Assembly: GCA_041736625.1 (NCBI GenBank) | Contig: JBGSTG010000125.1 | Coordinates: forward strand, 24,504 to 88,503 | Origin: M3007 sp041736625 | Lineage (GTDB): Bacteria; Bacteroidota; Bacteroidia; Chitinophagales; Saprospiraceae | Length of the DNA: 64,000 bases | Direction: 5' to 3' | In this document: one piece after another, positions 50,905-58,306 of the stretch | Layout: each line of letters starts with the position of its first letter | Position numbering within the stretch: the stretch's first letter is position 1 | Notes under the pieces: generated by a model | The model's input: only the letters and a program-made list of their open reading frames with translations | Told to the model about the DNA's origin: nothing | Databases searched by the model: none | Position numbers and translations under genes: made by a program

Positions 50905-53137
50905 AATACTGCTCCAGCAGTTGGTCGTAACGGGGATGTTTTCGTATGGGTTCCATGCGGACATCCCCGTTCAAATAGGGCAGGTTGTCAAAGCCGTTTT
51001 TGAACGCCAGTTCCAGATAGTCGAGGGCCGGATCGAGGTTCTGCTGCATGCATTCTACCGAAGCAAGGCCGTAATAGACATCAGCACCAGGATTGGCAGT
51101 TTTCTTGGCAAGGTATTGGTTGAACGTTGTTTTAGCCTCGGCAGGTTTTCCCAGATCAAGGTAGTTCCAGCCAATGCGCAGGAGCGCCTTGTGGTAGTCC
51201 GGATCGGCCTTAAGGGTTTTTTGGTACCAGACCAGGGCTTCCTCCGGTTTCTCCAGTTTGCCACACACGGCGCCCATATTGAACAGCCCATCGGGATCGT
51301 TGGGTTGTTGGGCCACATAAGCACGCCAGAACTGGTCAGCTTGCCCGAACTGTTCATTCCGGAACTCAATTTCCCCCAGTTGGTAATACACCTGGGCGTA
51401 CAGGGTATCGATCTCCAAAACGCGCAGGTACTGGATACGGGCCTTTTCCTCCTCACCCGAAAACTGATAAGCAACGCCCAGGTTGTACAGCGCCAGCACA
51501 AAGCGGTTGTTCAAGGCCACGGCTTTTTCACCGGCTTCCACCGCTTCCGGGTACCGGTCGAGGTCGGTGTAGCTTCCGCACAGGTTTGCCCAGGGCAACA
51601 CCCATTCCGGCGCGTATTCGATGGCTTTGCGGAAATGACCGAGCGACTGTTCGTGCCGACCCATGCGGCGGGACAGCAGGCCCAGTTCATTGTGGGCGTA
51701 GGCGGCGGAAGGGTCCAGCGTCAGTGCCTTTTGTTGCCATTCGACGGCCTTCGGGTACAGGGTTTCGTTCTTTTCCCTTTCGCCTTTCAGGCGCAGGTTC
51801 AGGCCGGTAAAATAGTACTCCCGGTTTTTCAGGTCGGCATAAAAAACGTGTTTTTCGCCCAGCAATTCTGCTGCGCGTGCCAGGTACCGGGGGTATTCCT
51901 CGTAGCGCGGGTCGTAGCTCCAGCGTTTGCGCAGTTCCACGGGGTCGGACACCAGGTAGTCGTTGATGGCGTTCTGCACGTCGTCTTGCAGGGCGGTGGC
52001 ATAGTTGCGCGTCATCACATTGTGTAGTGCGGCCAGCTCCTTGTCGGCCAACAGCAGTTTGTACAGGTCTTCGGCACAGTCGCCCTGGGGGGCGAAAAAG
52101 CGACGCTCGGCCAGGGCCTTGTTGAAGGCTTCGTAGCGCGCGCGCGGCAGCGAATCGGCGATGGAGAAGCCTTTCGCTGCGAACACAGGCAGCGCGTCCT
52201 TGCCCTTTTGTTTGCCGGAGAGCAGGGTGGCGAGCATGGCGGAATCCACCAGGCCAACCTTTTCTTTCGGGTCACCAATGATTTTGGGGTTCTGGTTGTC
52301 TTCCGAGTCTTTTGTCACCTGGGTGTTGAGGTAGGTTTCTATTTCGCGGAGGGTTACCACCCGGTCGTTGTTCGCGTCGGCCAGACCGTACATGCCGTCG
52401 ACGAGGTGCATGGAAAACAGTCCCCGGCCGCCGCCCCATTTATTGCTTTCGAGCGACACCTCGTTGGGCTGGCAGGAGAGCAGCTTGATCTCGTAGGCAT
52501 ACTGTTTGGCGAGTCCTGCTCCGGTGATGGCGGTGCCGCCGATGGCGCTGCCGGCGAGTTTGCCGGAGTGGCAGGCGTCGATGAGAAGCACCACCTTGGC
52601 CTGTTTGTCCTGGCTAAGGGTGGTCACGTAGTCCTGCAGCACCCGCACATCGAACGTACCGCCGGCGGTGTACACGCGCGCAGGGGCGTTGTGGCACAGG
52701 AGGTAGCCCGGTTTGGATGACAGGCGGGTTTCTACGTCGCCGTGTCCGCTAAAGTAAAAAATGATCCGGTCGCCGGGTAGAATCTTGCCCTCCTCCGTGA
52801 GCTCATCCCACGCCGAAGCCAGCCCGGCCAGGGTGGCCTGCTCATTGAGCAGCAATTTGATGTTTTGGGCCGGGATGGCGCCGCCGGCCGCCGAACGCAG
52901 GTAGGAAACAAAGGCTTCCGCGTCGCGGTGCGCGTACTTCAGATCGGTGATGCCGGTGTCCTGATAGTTGGAGATGCCGACGACGATCGCGTAGGTTTCG
53001 CCCATGGTCAGCACAGGAACGGCTTGCGGTTTCGCACCCCTGGTCTGCACGTCGGCCTGGGGCTCCTGGGCCTGTGCTGCCGGAATCAGGAACAGGAATG
53101 CCGGCAGAAAGAAACGACAGCTTTTAATCTTCATCAT
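50888..53137 (-). CDS. Exported caspase-like protease with EF-hand loop and TPR repeats
   Basis: A 749-residue protein with signal peptide (FFLPAFLFLIPAAQAQ). The caspase domain spans about residues 45-270: ETYAIVVGISNYQD, catalytic His132 in YFSGHGD and Cys189 in LLIDACHSGK. It is followed at residues 254-265 by an EF-hand-type loop (DANNDRVVTLRE, with D, N, D and E at positions 1, 3, 5 and 12). From about residue 440 on, seven or more TPR motifs follow (ALTLDPSAAYAHNELGLLSR, AVALNNRFVLALYNLGVAY). Closely related to the protein at 53998-56235 but on the opposite strand, with the intergenic repeats between them. Confidence 0.9.
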   Translation of the reverse strand: MMKIKSCRFFLPAFLFLIPAAQAQEPQADVQTRGAKPQAVPVLTMGETYAIVVGISNYQDTGITDLKYAHRDAEAFVSYLRSAAGGAIPAQNIKLLLNEQATLAGLASAWDELTEEGKILPGDRIIFYFSGHGDVETRLSSKPGYLLCHNAPARVYTAGGTFDVRVLQDYVTTLSQDKQAKVVLLIDACHSGKLAGSAIGGTAITGAGLAKQYAYEIKLLSCQPNEVSLESNKWGGGRGLFSMHLVDGMYGLADANNDRVVTLREIETYLNTQVTKDSEDNQNPKIIGDPKEKVGLVDSAMLATLLSGKQKGKDALPVFAAKGFSIADSLPRARYEAFNKALAERRFFAPQGDCAEDLYKLLLADKELAALHNVMTRNYATALQDDVQNAINDYLVSDPVELRKRWSYDPRYEEYPRYLARAAELLGEKHVFYADLKNREYYFTGLNLRLKGEREKNETLYPKAVEWQQKALTLDPSAAYAHNELGLLSRRMGRHEQSLGHFRKAIEYAPEWVLPWANLCGSYTDLDRYPEAVEAGEKAVALNNRFVLALYNLGVAYQFSGEEEKARIQYLRVLEIDTLYAQVYYQLGEIEFRNEQFGQADQFWRAYVAQQPNDPDGLFNMGAVCGKLEKPEEALVWYQKTLKADPDYHKALLRIGWNYLDLGKPAEAKTTFNQYLAKKTANPGADVYYGLASVECMQQNLDPALDYLELAFKNGFDNLPYLNGDVRMEPIRKHPRYDQLLEQYFKAEK

Positions 53138-53349
53138 ATTGTGGATACCCGCCCGTTATGCTGTGTTATCGGCCGGTCGGGGAAATTTCCACCAAAATTA
53201 CTTCTTTTTTTATTCGAAAAAAAAATCTGATAACAACCAGCAACTATCCGGGATAAATGTGCAGAACTCCAAAAAAACAACAACAGGCACGCACGCAGCG
53301 ATGGAATCGCACCTAAGACCTGAAGCGAACAAAAGTTGAGCACTCGTCG

Positions 53350-53384
53350 GAAGCCCTTGGTAGAAAGTACCGGGGGCTTCTTTT
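53350..53384 (+). terminator. Plus-strand terminator-like hairpin between the two caspase genes
   Basis: GAAGCCCTTGGTA pairs with TACCGGGGGCTTC (two G-U pairs) over the loop GAAAG and is followed by TTTT. No gene for it to terminate was found upstream on this strand, so it may belong to a small RNA or be part of a repeat. Confidence 0.5.
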
Positions 53385-53416
53385 GAATGCGGAATGCGGA
53401 ATGTCGAATGCGGAAT
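53385..53416. repeat. Short tandem repeat of GAATGCGG/GAATGTC type units
   Basis: Units GAATGCG, GAATGCG, GAATGTC, GAATGCG follow each other with 7-8 base spacing, and inverted copies (TTCCGCATTCCGCAT) occur at 53460-53474. The 7-base period resembles that of the heptamer arrays but with a different unit. Confidence 0.55.
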
Positions 53417-53441
53417 AAAAGGGCTCTTGGCAGCAACGTTG

Positions 53442-53497
53442 CAACCAAGCGCCTTTTTATTCCGCATTCCGCATCAGGCGTGTACGAAGGATGATTG
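53442..53497 (+). repeat. Inverted repeat pair, left copy
   Basis: This copy reads CAACCAAGCGCC...TACGAAGGATGATTG. It matches, in reverse complement, 53841-53892 over about 50 bases with a few changes. The pair brackets about 340 bases between the two caspase genes. Confidence 0.65.
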
Positions 53498-53605
53498 TAA
53501 AGGGGTGGTGGGCTTTGGCGAGGCTTGGCGAGGATACCAAATCGGCAATTAGCCCATAACCGCGTATCTATTTCCGCCCTTACCTTTTGCCTTAAACGTG
53601 CGGGA

Positions 53606-53810
53606 CCAAGCTTTCCCCCACCCCTTTTTAACAACGACTTGTCATCCTGAGCCCGAAGGGCGAAGGATCTGCTTGGGACAACGGATGTAAGGGAGGGGAG
53701 TTCGTTTAAAAAGAGGCCCTTCGCCCTACGGGCTCAGGGTGACAGCGGTTAGTATAAAAAATGGGAAGGAAAGCCGGGTCCCTCACGTCGGTCAAGGCAT
53801 ATAAAATCCG
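53606..53810. repeat. Dispersed hairpin repeat, copy A
   Basis: About 205 bases similar to 57231-57427. The core is an internal inverted repeat: TGTCATCCTGAGCCCGAAGG from 53640 and CCTACGGGCTCAGGGTGACA ending at 53744, about 28 bases per arm. No coding capacity. It looks like a non-autonomous, MITE- or REP-like element. Confidence 0.75.
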
Positions 53811-53840
53811 GCTATTCCAGGAAATTGGTTATTGCCTGTT

Positions 53841-53892
53841 CAATCCTTCGTACTCCCCTGATGCGGCATGCGGAATAAGGGGGCGCTTGGTT
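53841..53892 (-). repeat. Inverted repeat pair, right copy
   Basis: Reverse-complement relative of 53442-53497 (CAATCCTTCGTACTCCCCTG...CGCTTGG). Together the copies could form a stem of about 50 imperfect base pairs or mark the ends of a small mobile element. Confidence 0.65.
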
Positions 53893-53935
53893 ATTGGTTG
53901 GTCTTGGAAGGGAAATACATATTTCGTTAAAAAAA

Positions 53936-53968
53936 TGTTGTTTAATTCTGGGAATATCCTGATCTTTG
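53936..53968 (+). promoter_or_regulatory. Promoter of the plus-strand caspase-TPR gene
   Basis: TGTTG at 53936-53940, a 20-base spacer and GATCTTTG at 53961-53968 (7 of 8 to TAnnTTTG). Transcription would start near 53972, 26 bases before the ATG. Confidence 0.55.
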
Positions 53969-53997
53969 AATCGATATTGGGTGTGCCCAAAAGAACC

Positions 53998-56235
53998 ATG
54001 AAAATCTATTGTTTCCTGCCACTGTTGCTTTTTTTACATTACTCCTTGTCTGCCCAAACAGACAAGGGCGTCAAGCCTATCCGGCGCGCAGATCAAAGTG
54101 CATTGGGCGCTGTCACGCGGGCAGTCGTGGTGGGCATTTCGGATTACCAGGATCCCGACATTCCCGATTTGCGTTTCGCACACCGCGACGCAGAGGTGTT
54201 CGCCCAGTTCTTGCGTTCTTCTGCCGGCGGGCAATTGCCGGACTCCTGCCTGGTCGTTCTGATCAACCGCGACGCCACCGCAGGCCGTTTTGCACAGGCC
54301 CTCGACTGGCTCATCCAGCGCAGTAGGGAAGGCGACAACGCCCTGATCTATTTTTCCGGACACTGCGACGTGGAAACCGACAGGATCGGCAAACCCGGCT
54401 ACCTGCTTTGCTGGAATGCGCCCGCTCAGGTGTACATGGGTGGCGGCACAGTCAATCTCCGCGATTTGCAAGAAGTAGTGGCTACCCTCAACCTGGAGCG
54501 CAAAGCCAAGGTGTCCATCATCACCGATGTTTGCCGGGCCGGGCGCCTCGCAGGCAGCAGCATCAACGGCCCCCAGATCACCAATAACAGCATTTACACC
54601 CAGTTCAACAACGACATCCGCATACTTTCCTGCCAGCCGGATGAGTACAGCATCGAGGGCGAACAGTGGGGTGGGGGCCGTGGCGCATTCAGTTTTCACC
54701 TGGTCAACGGCATGTACGGAATGGCCGACGCCGACGCCGACGGGGTCGTCAGTCTGCTCGAGGTAGGCCGGTATCTGGAGGACCGCGTACCCCGCGAGGT
54801 GGCCCCCTTCAGCCAGATGCCCATGGTGGTGGGCAACAAGACCATCGCACTGGCCAGTGTCGTGCCCGGCTTGCTCGACTCCATTCGCCGCAACGGCGCC
54901 ACCCATTCAGCGGGGCTGATGCCCTCCGACCGGCGTAATATTGACGCCGCTTTTGCCTCCGCCGACAGCAGCGCCGGCGAACTGTACCGGCGCTTTTGTG
55001 AGGCAATTGAAAGCGGGCGTTTTTTTGAACCCGCAGACGCCTGCGCCGACCACTATTTCCGGCTGCTGATGCAACGCCCCGACCTGGACGGTGAGCAACC
55101 GGGCATCATCCGCTACTACGCTGCCGCCTTGCAGGACGACGCCCAGCAAGCCATCAACGCCTTGCTCAAAGCCGACTACCGGCGCCTCACCCAGTCCAAC
55201 CGGGAGCTCATTGCCCAGTACGGCGACCTGCCCAGATTGCTGGAAAGGGCAGCCGAAGTGCTTGGCGAAGACCATTACTTCTATGCTTCGCTCAAAGCCA
55301 GGCAACACCTGTTCGAAGGTGTGCTGCTGGGCTTGCAAACCTTTACCTCCCTGGGCAAAGACCCGGTGACCGCAGCGCTAATGCTGGAAAAATACCGGCT
55401 TTCCCTGCGTTATGAACCCGAATCGCCGCCTGCCCTGTTTTACATGAGCCTGTGTTTCGCCACGCGGCTCGAAGAGCCCGACTCCGCCCGCCTGTACGCC
55501 GAGGCGGCCACGCGCTACGCCGAAACCTGGGTGCTGCCCTACGCCTATATGGCCCACTACTACTCCCGACTATTCGACAAGCCGGCCGAAGCCAAAGAAA
55601 TGCTGGACAAGGCCATGGCCATCGACTCTGCGAACGTATTCGTCTGGAAAAGCCTGGGAAGCTGGTATTTTTACCAAAACAGAATTGAGGAGGGCATCAC
55701 CGCCTTTGAACGCGCCGCAGCACTGGAGCCCGGGAACGCCGTCACGTGGGTAAACATCGGCTCGTCGTACATGAAATTGCGCCGGTTCGAAGCGGCGGAG
55801 GCGGCGCTGTTGCGCTCCGTTGCACTGGATGCCAACCAATACAACGCGTACCTCTATCTCGGCAAGCTGTACGCAATGACCCAACGCCCGGAAGCCGCCG
55901 AGCGAATGCTTCTGCGGGCCATTGCCGTAAACCCCAACAACAGCGAGGGGCGAACCGATCTGGCGCGCCTGTACCTGCAACAGGAGCGGTGGAAGGAAGC
56001 AGAGGTCCAGTACCTGGAAATTGTGCGGCATGATGAAAAAGACCCGTGGGTGTGGTACCACCTGGCAGAATTGGGAGCCCGCGACGGACGCCAGGAGGAA
56101 GGATTGCGGTACCTGGAAAAAGCGCTGGAAAAGGGTTTTTCGAACCGGGATGAATTGTTGAACGGACAAGCGATCGCCACTTTAAGAAAAACGTCAGGTT
56201 TTCAAACTTTAATGGAACGGTTTGGCGTAAAATAA
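53998..56235 (+). CDS. Exported caspase-like protease with EF-hand loop and TPR repeats, variant active site
   Basis: A 745-residue paralogue of the protein at 50888-53137 with the same layout: signal peptide (FLPLLLFLHYSLSAQ), caspase domain, EF-hand-type loop at residues 244-255 (DADADGVVSLLE, a full calcium-loop pattern) and C-terminal TPRs (AAALEPGNAVTWVNIGSSYM). Catalytic His122 and Cys179 are kept, but their surroundings differ: SGHC instead of SGHG, and DVCRAG instead of DACHSG. Substrate choice or activity may be altered. The start is ATG 53998; a frame open from 53761 runs through repeat DNA and is not used. Confidence 0.88.
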   Translation: MKIYCFLPLLLFLHYSLSAQTDKGVKPIRRADQSALGAVTRAVVVGISDYQDPDIPDLRFAHRDAEVFAQFLRSSAGGQLPDSCLVVLINRDATAGRFAQALDWLIQRSREGDNALIYFSGHCDVETDRIGKPGYLLCWNAPAQVYMGGGTVNLRDLQEVVATLNLERKAKVSIITDVCRAGRLAGSSINGPQITNNSIYTQFNNDIRILSCQPDEYSIEGEQWGGGRGAFSFHLVNGMYGMADADADGVVSLLEVGRYLEDRVPREVAPFSQMPMVVGNKTIALASVVPGLLDSIRRNGATHSAGLMPSDRRNIDAAFASADSSAGELYRRFCEAIESGRFFEPADACADHYFRLLMQRPDLDGEQPGIIRYYAAALQDDAQQAINALLKADYRRLTQSNRELIAQYGDLPRLLERAAEVLGEDHYFYASLKARQHLFEGVLLGLQTFTSLGKDPVTAALMLEKYRLSLRYEPESPPALFYMSLCFATRLEEPDSARLYAEAATRYAETWVLPYAYMAHYYSRLFDKPAEAKEMLDKAMAIDSANVFVWKSLGSWYFYQNRIEEGITAFERAAALEPGNAVTWVNIGSSYMKLRRFEAAEAALLRSVALDANQYNAYLYLGKLYAMTQRPEAAERMLLRAIAVNPNNSEGRTDLARLYLQQERWKEAEVQYLEIVRHDEKDPWVWYHLAELGARDGRQEEGLRYLEKALEKGFSNRDELLNGQAIATLRKTSGFQTLMERFGVK

Positions 56236-56293
56236 CGCTCCTGCATATGAAAATTCACCTCCCATTTCTCACAATTTGATAAACTAAACAGTA

Positions 56294-56977
56294 ATGAAAA
56301 CCAATCGCTTTTTTTGGATTTCCTGTCTTACCTTCTCCTTAACGGTATTTTTCGGATGTAAACCCCAAACAGAGGCGCCATCCTCGTCGGTGAGGGTGCC
56401 GGAGCAACAGGCTTATGAACCTTTTCCAATAAGGGTAGTGAGTGTAGATTCGCCGGAAGTATACCTCAGAAATGTCCGGATAACTCGTCAAAGGGGAATG
56501 CAAAGCCTGGACACCACTACAAACGATTCCGGCATCGCCTGGTTTGCCGATAAAGACATTCAGGACGGAGATGTGCTAAGCTTTGTTTTGGATGGTTTCC
56601 TCGCCCTGAAAATCGATATTCAGCAAAAAGACAAGTTACAAGGATTGCTGGTCGGATTAAAGAAATCGGGTACAGTTAGTATTAATAATAAACACGCAAT
56701 GGGCAACGTTTTTTTTGGATACATTCTTCCGGTTGCTATCCAAAACGCGGAAGTGTATGATTTGAACCGTACAGAACAGACACCTGCCAATACCGATCGG
56801 TTAGGTCACTTCTTCCTGAGAGATATCCTAGCTAGTAATGGAAAATACTCTTTGGGGATAAAGAGCAACAATCCATCCAGCGACATAAAGCTAAAAGTAG
56901 ACTCCCAGCAAGACACCATCAAGCTCAATGTGTACCTGGATGACGACGGCAAAATTTTGATCCTGCCGAATAATTGA
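56294..56977 (+). CDS. Small lipoprotein, AT-rich relative to neighbours
   Basis: A 227-residue protein with a lipoprotein signal (FSLTVFFGC, Cys22). The body looks like two transthyretin-like or carboxypeptidase-regulatory-like beta domains (NVRITRQRGMQSLDTTTNDSGIAWFADKD and IQNAEVYDLNRTEQTPANTD with GKYSLGIKSNN). Codon third positions are clearly richer in A/T than in all surrounding genes, which suggests relatively recent acquisition. It follows the caspase-TPR gene by 58 bases and may be co-transcribed. Confidence 0.75.
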   Translation: MKTNRFFWISCLTFSLTVFFGCKPQTEAPSSSVRVPEQQAYEPFPIRVVSVDSPEVYLRNVRITRQRGMQSLDTTTNDSGIAWFADKDIQDGDVLSFVLDGFLALKIDIQQKDKLQGLLVGLKKSGTVSINNKHAMGNVFFGYILPVAIQNAEVYDLNRTEQTPANTDRLGHFFLRDILASNGKYSLGIKSNNPSSDIKLKVDSQQDTIKLNVYLDDDGKILILPNN

Positions 56978-56989
56978 CCGCAATCTGGT

Positions 56990-57109
56990 TTAGAATCCCA
57001 TGCCCGCAGGTCGCTGTGGTCGTCGAGAGTTGTACCTACCTTGTTCTGTGGACTGTGTAGCGGCGAGGATCGGGCACAGGAGCAAGCTTGCGAGGAGGGT
57101 GAGGCGCAT
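56990..57109 (-). CDS. Possible 39-residue secreted peptide
   Basis: ATG 57109 opens a 39-codon frame whose first 20 residues (MRLTLLASLLLCPILAATQS) look like a signal peptide, followed by a basic tail (YNSRRPQRPAGMGF). It begins 22 bases after a minus-strand terminator hairpin and has no visible promoter, so it may be a chance frame or a gene remnant. Confidence 0.3.
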   Translation of the reverse strand: MRLTLLASLLLCPILAATQSTEQGRYNSRRPQRPAGMGF

Positions 57110-57128
57110 GTGCAGGGGTGCCAGCGGT

Positions 57129-57164
57129 AAAAAAAGGGGGCTGTCTTTTTAGGAGACAACCCCC
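57129..57164 (-). terminator. Rho-independent terminator, minus strand
   Basis: GGGGGTTGTCT pairs with AGACAGCCCCC (one mismatch) and is followed by seven T on the minus strand. It probably ends the transcript of the gene at 57437-57874 after passing through repeat copy B. Confidence 0.7.
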
Positions 57165-57230
57165 GTGTACTATTTCGATTGTCCGGGTCGTTGTCAGGCG
57201 AGTACGCCAACAACGGCACAACGTGAGTGG

Positions 57231-57427
57231 CCAAGCTTTTCCCCCCTTTTTTAATAACGACTTGTCATCCTGAGCCCGAAGGGCGAAGGATATCCCTGGG
57301 ACAACGGGTGCAAGGGGGTAGTTTGTTTAAAAGGAGACCCTTCGCCCTGCGGGCTCAGGGTGACAGGGGTTAGTATAAAAATGGGGGGAGAGCTTGGCCC
57401 CTCACGCTGGCGGAAGCACAAAATCCG
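57231..57427. repeat. Dispersed hairpin repeat, copy B
   Basis: Same element as 53606-53810 and in the same orientation, roughly 85 percent alike by eye. The internal inverted arms are at 57263-57289 and 57338-57365. It lies just 3' of the minus-strand gene 57437-57874 and fills most of this 327-base gap. Confidence 0.75.
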
Positions 57428-57436
57428 AACAAGCAC

Positions 57437-57874
57437 TTAATTCGTGCCCTCAGTTGTGGTAGACGAAGGTTTTCCCTTGCCTTTGCCCTTACCCTTGCCC
57501 TGGTTTTCCTTGGCTTTTTCTTTGGCCTGGGCTTTCAGTTCCGTCCATTCCTTGTATTGTTCGGGGGTGAAGATACCTTTGAGTTCGGTATCGTAGGACT
57601 GGCGGATCTTCTGCAACTCGGCCTTTTTGGCGTCCTGATCTTTGGTCGTGTCGTTGCGCACGGCTTGTACCTGGGCGCGGTGCTTGTCGTTGGTCTGGAA
57701 GAAGGCGGTCTTTTGGGTGTCGTTGAGTTCGAGTTCCTGGGCTACTTTTTCCTGGCGCGCCGGGTCGGGCGTCCAGTTGGCGGCAGCGTTGGAATTGGCG
57801 TTGGGGTTCTGGGCGAGGGCCTGCATGCCCAGCAGGGCGCAGGCGCAAGCGATCAACATTGTTTTACGGATCAT
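57437..57874 (-). CDS. Small exported helical protein, Spy/LTXXQ-like
   Basis: A 145-residue protein with signal peptide (MLIACACALLGMQALAQ). The mature part is a charged helical hairpin (ELELNDTQKTAFFQTNDKH, AELQKIRQSYDTELKGIFTP, EQYKEWTELKAQAKEKAKE) resembling Spy/CpxP-type periplasmic proteins. It ends in a Gly-Lys repeat (GKGKGKGKGK) and a Thr-rich tail. A periplasmic chaperone or stress role is possible but not shown. Confidence 0.75.
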   Translation of the reverse strand: MIRKTMLIACACALLGMQALAQNPNANSNAAANWTPDPARQEKVAQELELNDTQKTAFFQTNDKHRAQVQAVRNDTTKDQDAKKAELQKIRQSYDTELKGIFTPEQYKEWTELKAQAKEKAKENQGKGKGKGKGKPSSTTTEGTN

Positions 57875-58306
57875 GGTAGAAGCTAGATGTTTGAAAGTTA
57901 AAAAATCAAAGTCGGAATGTTTGACTACGCAAATAAACGGCGGTTTAGCGGTATGAATACAAACGAATTGTTAACATGTTTCGGGTCTTTCATGCGTTTC
58001 CTGTGGATCAGGTTTGCTGTGGCCGGGTGCGCTTTTATCGGCTAATTGCGATAAAAAGATGTTAAAACGATTATGGCCTATTATTTGGCAGTAAGCAGAA
58101 TATAACACTATATTTTTGCGCTTATGTCATTTTAATATTCTGGTTTTTTATTAATTTTACCATTACTTAACACAAACTTAACCCCGTTTTTTTTCCCTGC
58201 CGGCCGGGTGTAGTCATCTTTGCAGTGGTGCCTTCTCTTTTTTTACAAAAGTGATTCGCCGCCCCGACTGCAAATTTTACATTTTCATTAAATTCACTTT
58301 CACTGT
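57875..58306. other. 432-base AT-rich intergenic region upstream of the giant repeat protein
   Basis: No gene found. It is markedly AT-rich compared with the flanking genes. Promoter candidates toward the plus strand are TATTTTTG at 58111-58118 (TTTG 23 bases upstream at 58084-58087) and CATCTTTG at 58215-58222. A long untranslated leader of 80-190 bases would result. Confidence 0.5.

Noticed and set aside
53761..53997. 79-residue N-terminal extension of the plus-strand caspase
   Set aside because: It is encoded by repeat DNA and would bury the signal peptide that starts at 53998; a promoter lies inside this stretch.
44418..56235. Reading the cluster as a classical cytoplasmic caspase-type antiphage system
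   Set aside because: All cluster proteases have signal peptides, and I saw no pore-former, nucleotide sensor or other known defence partner.
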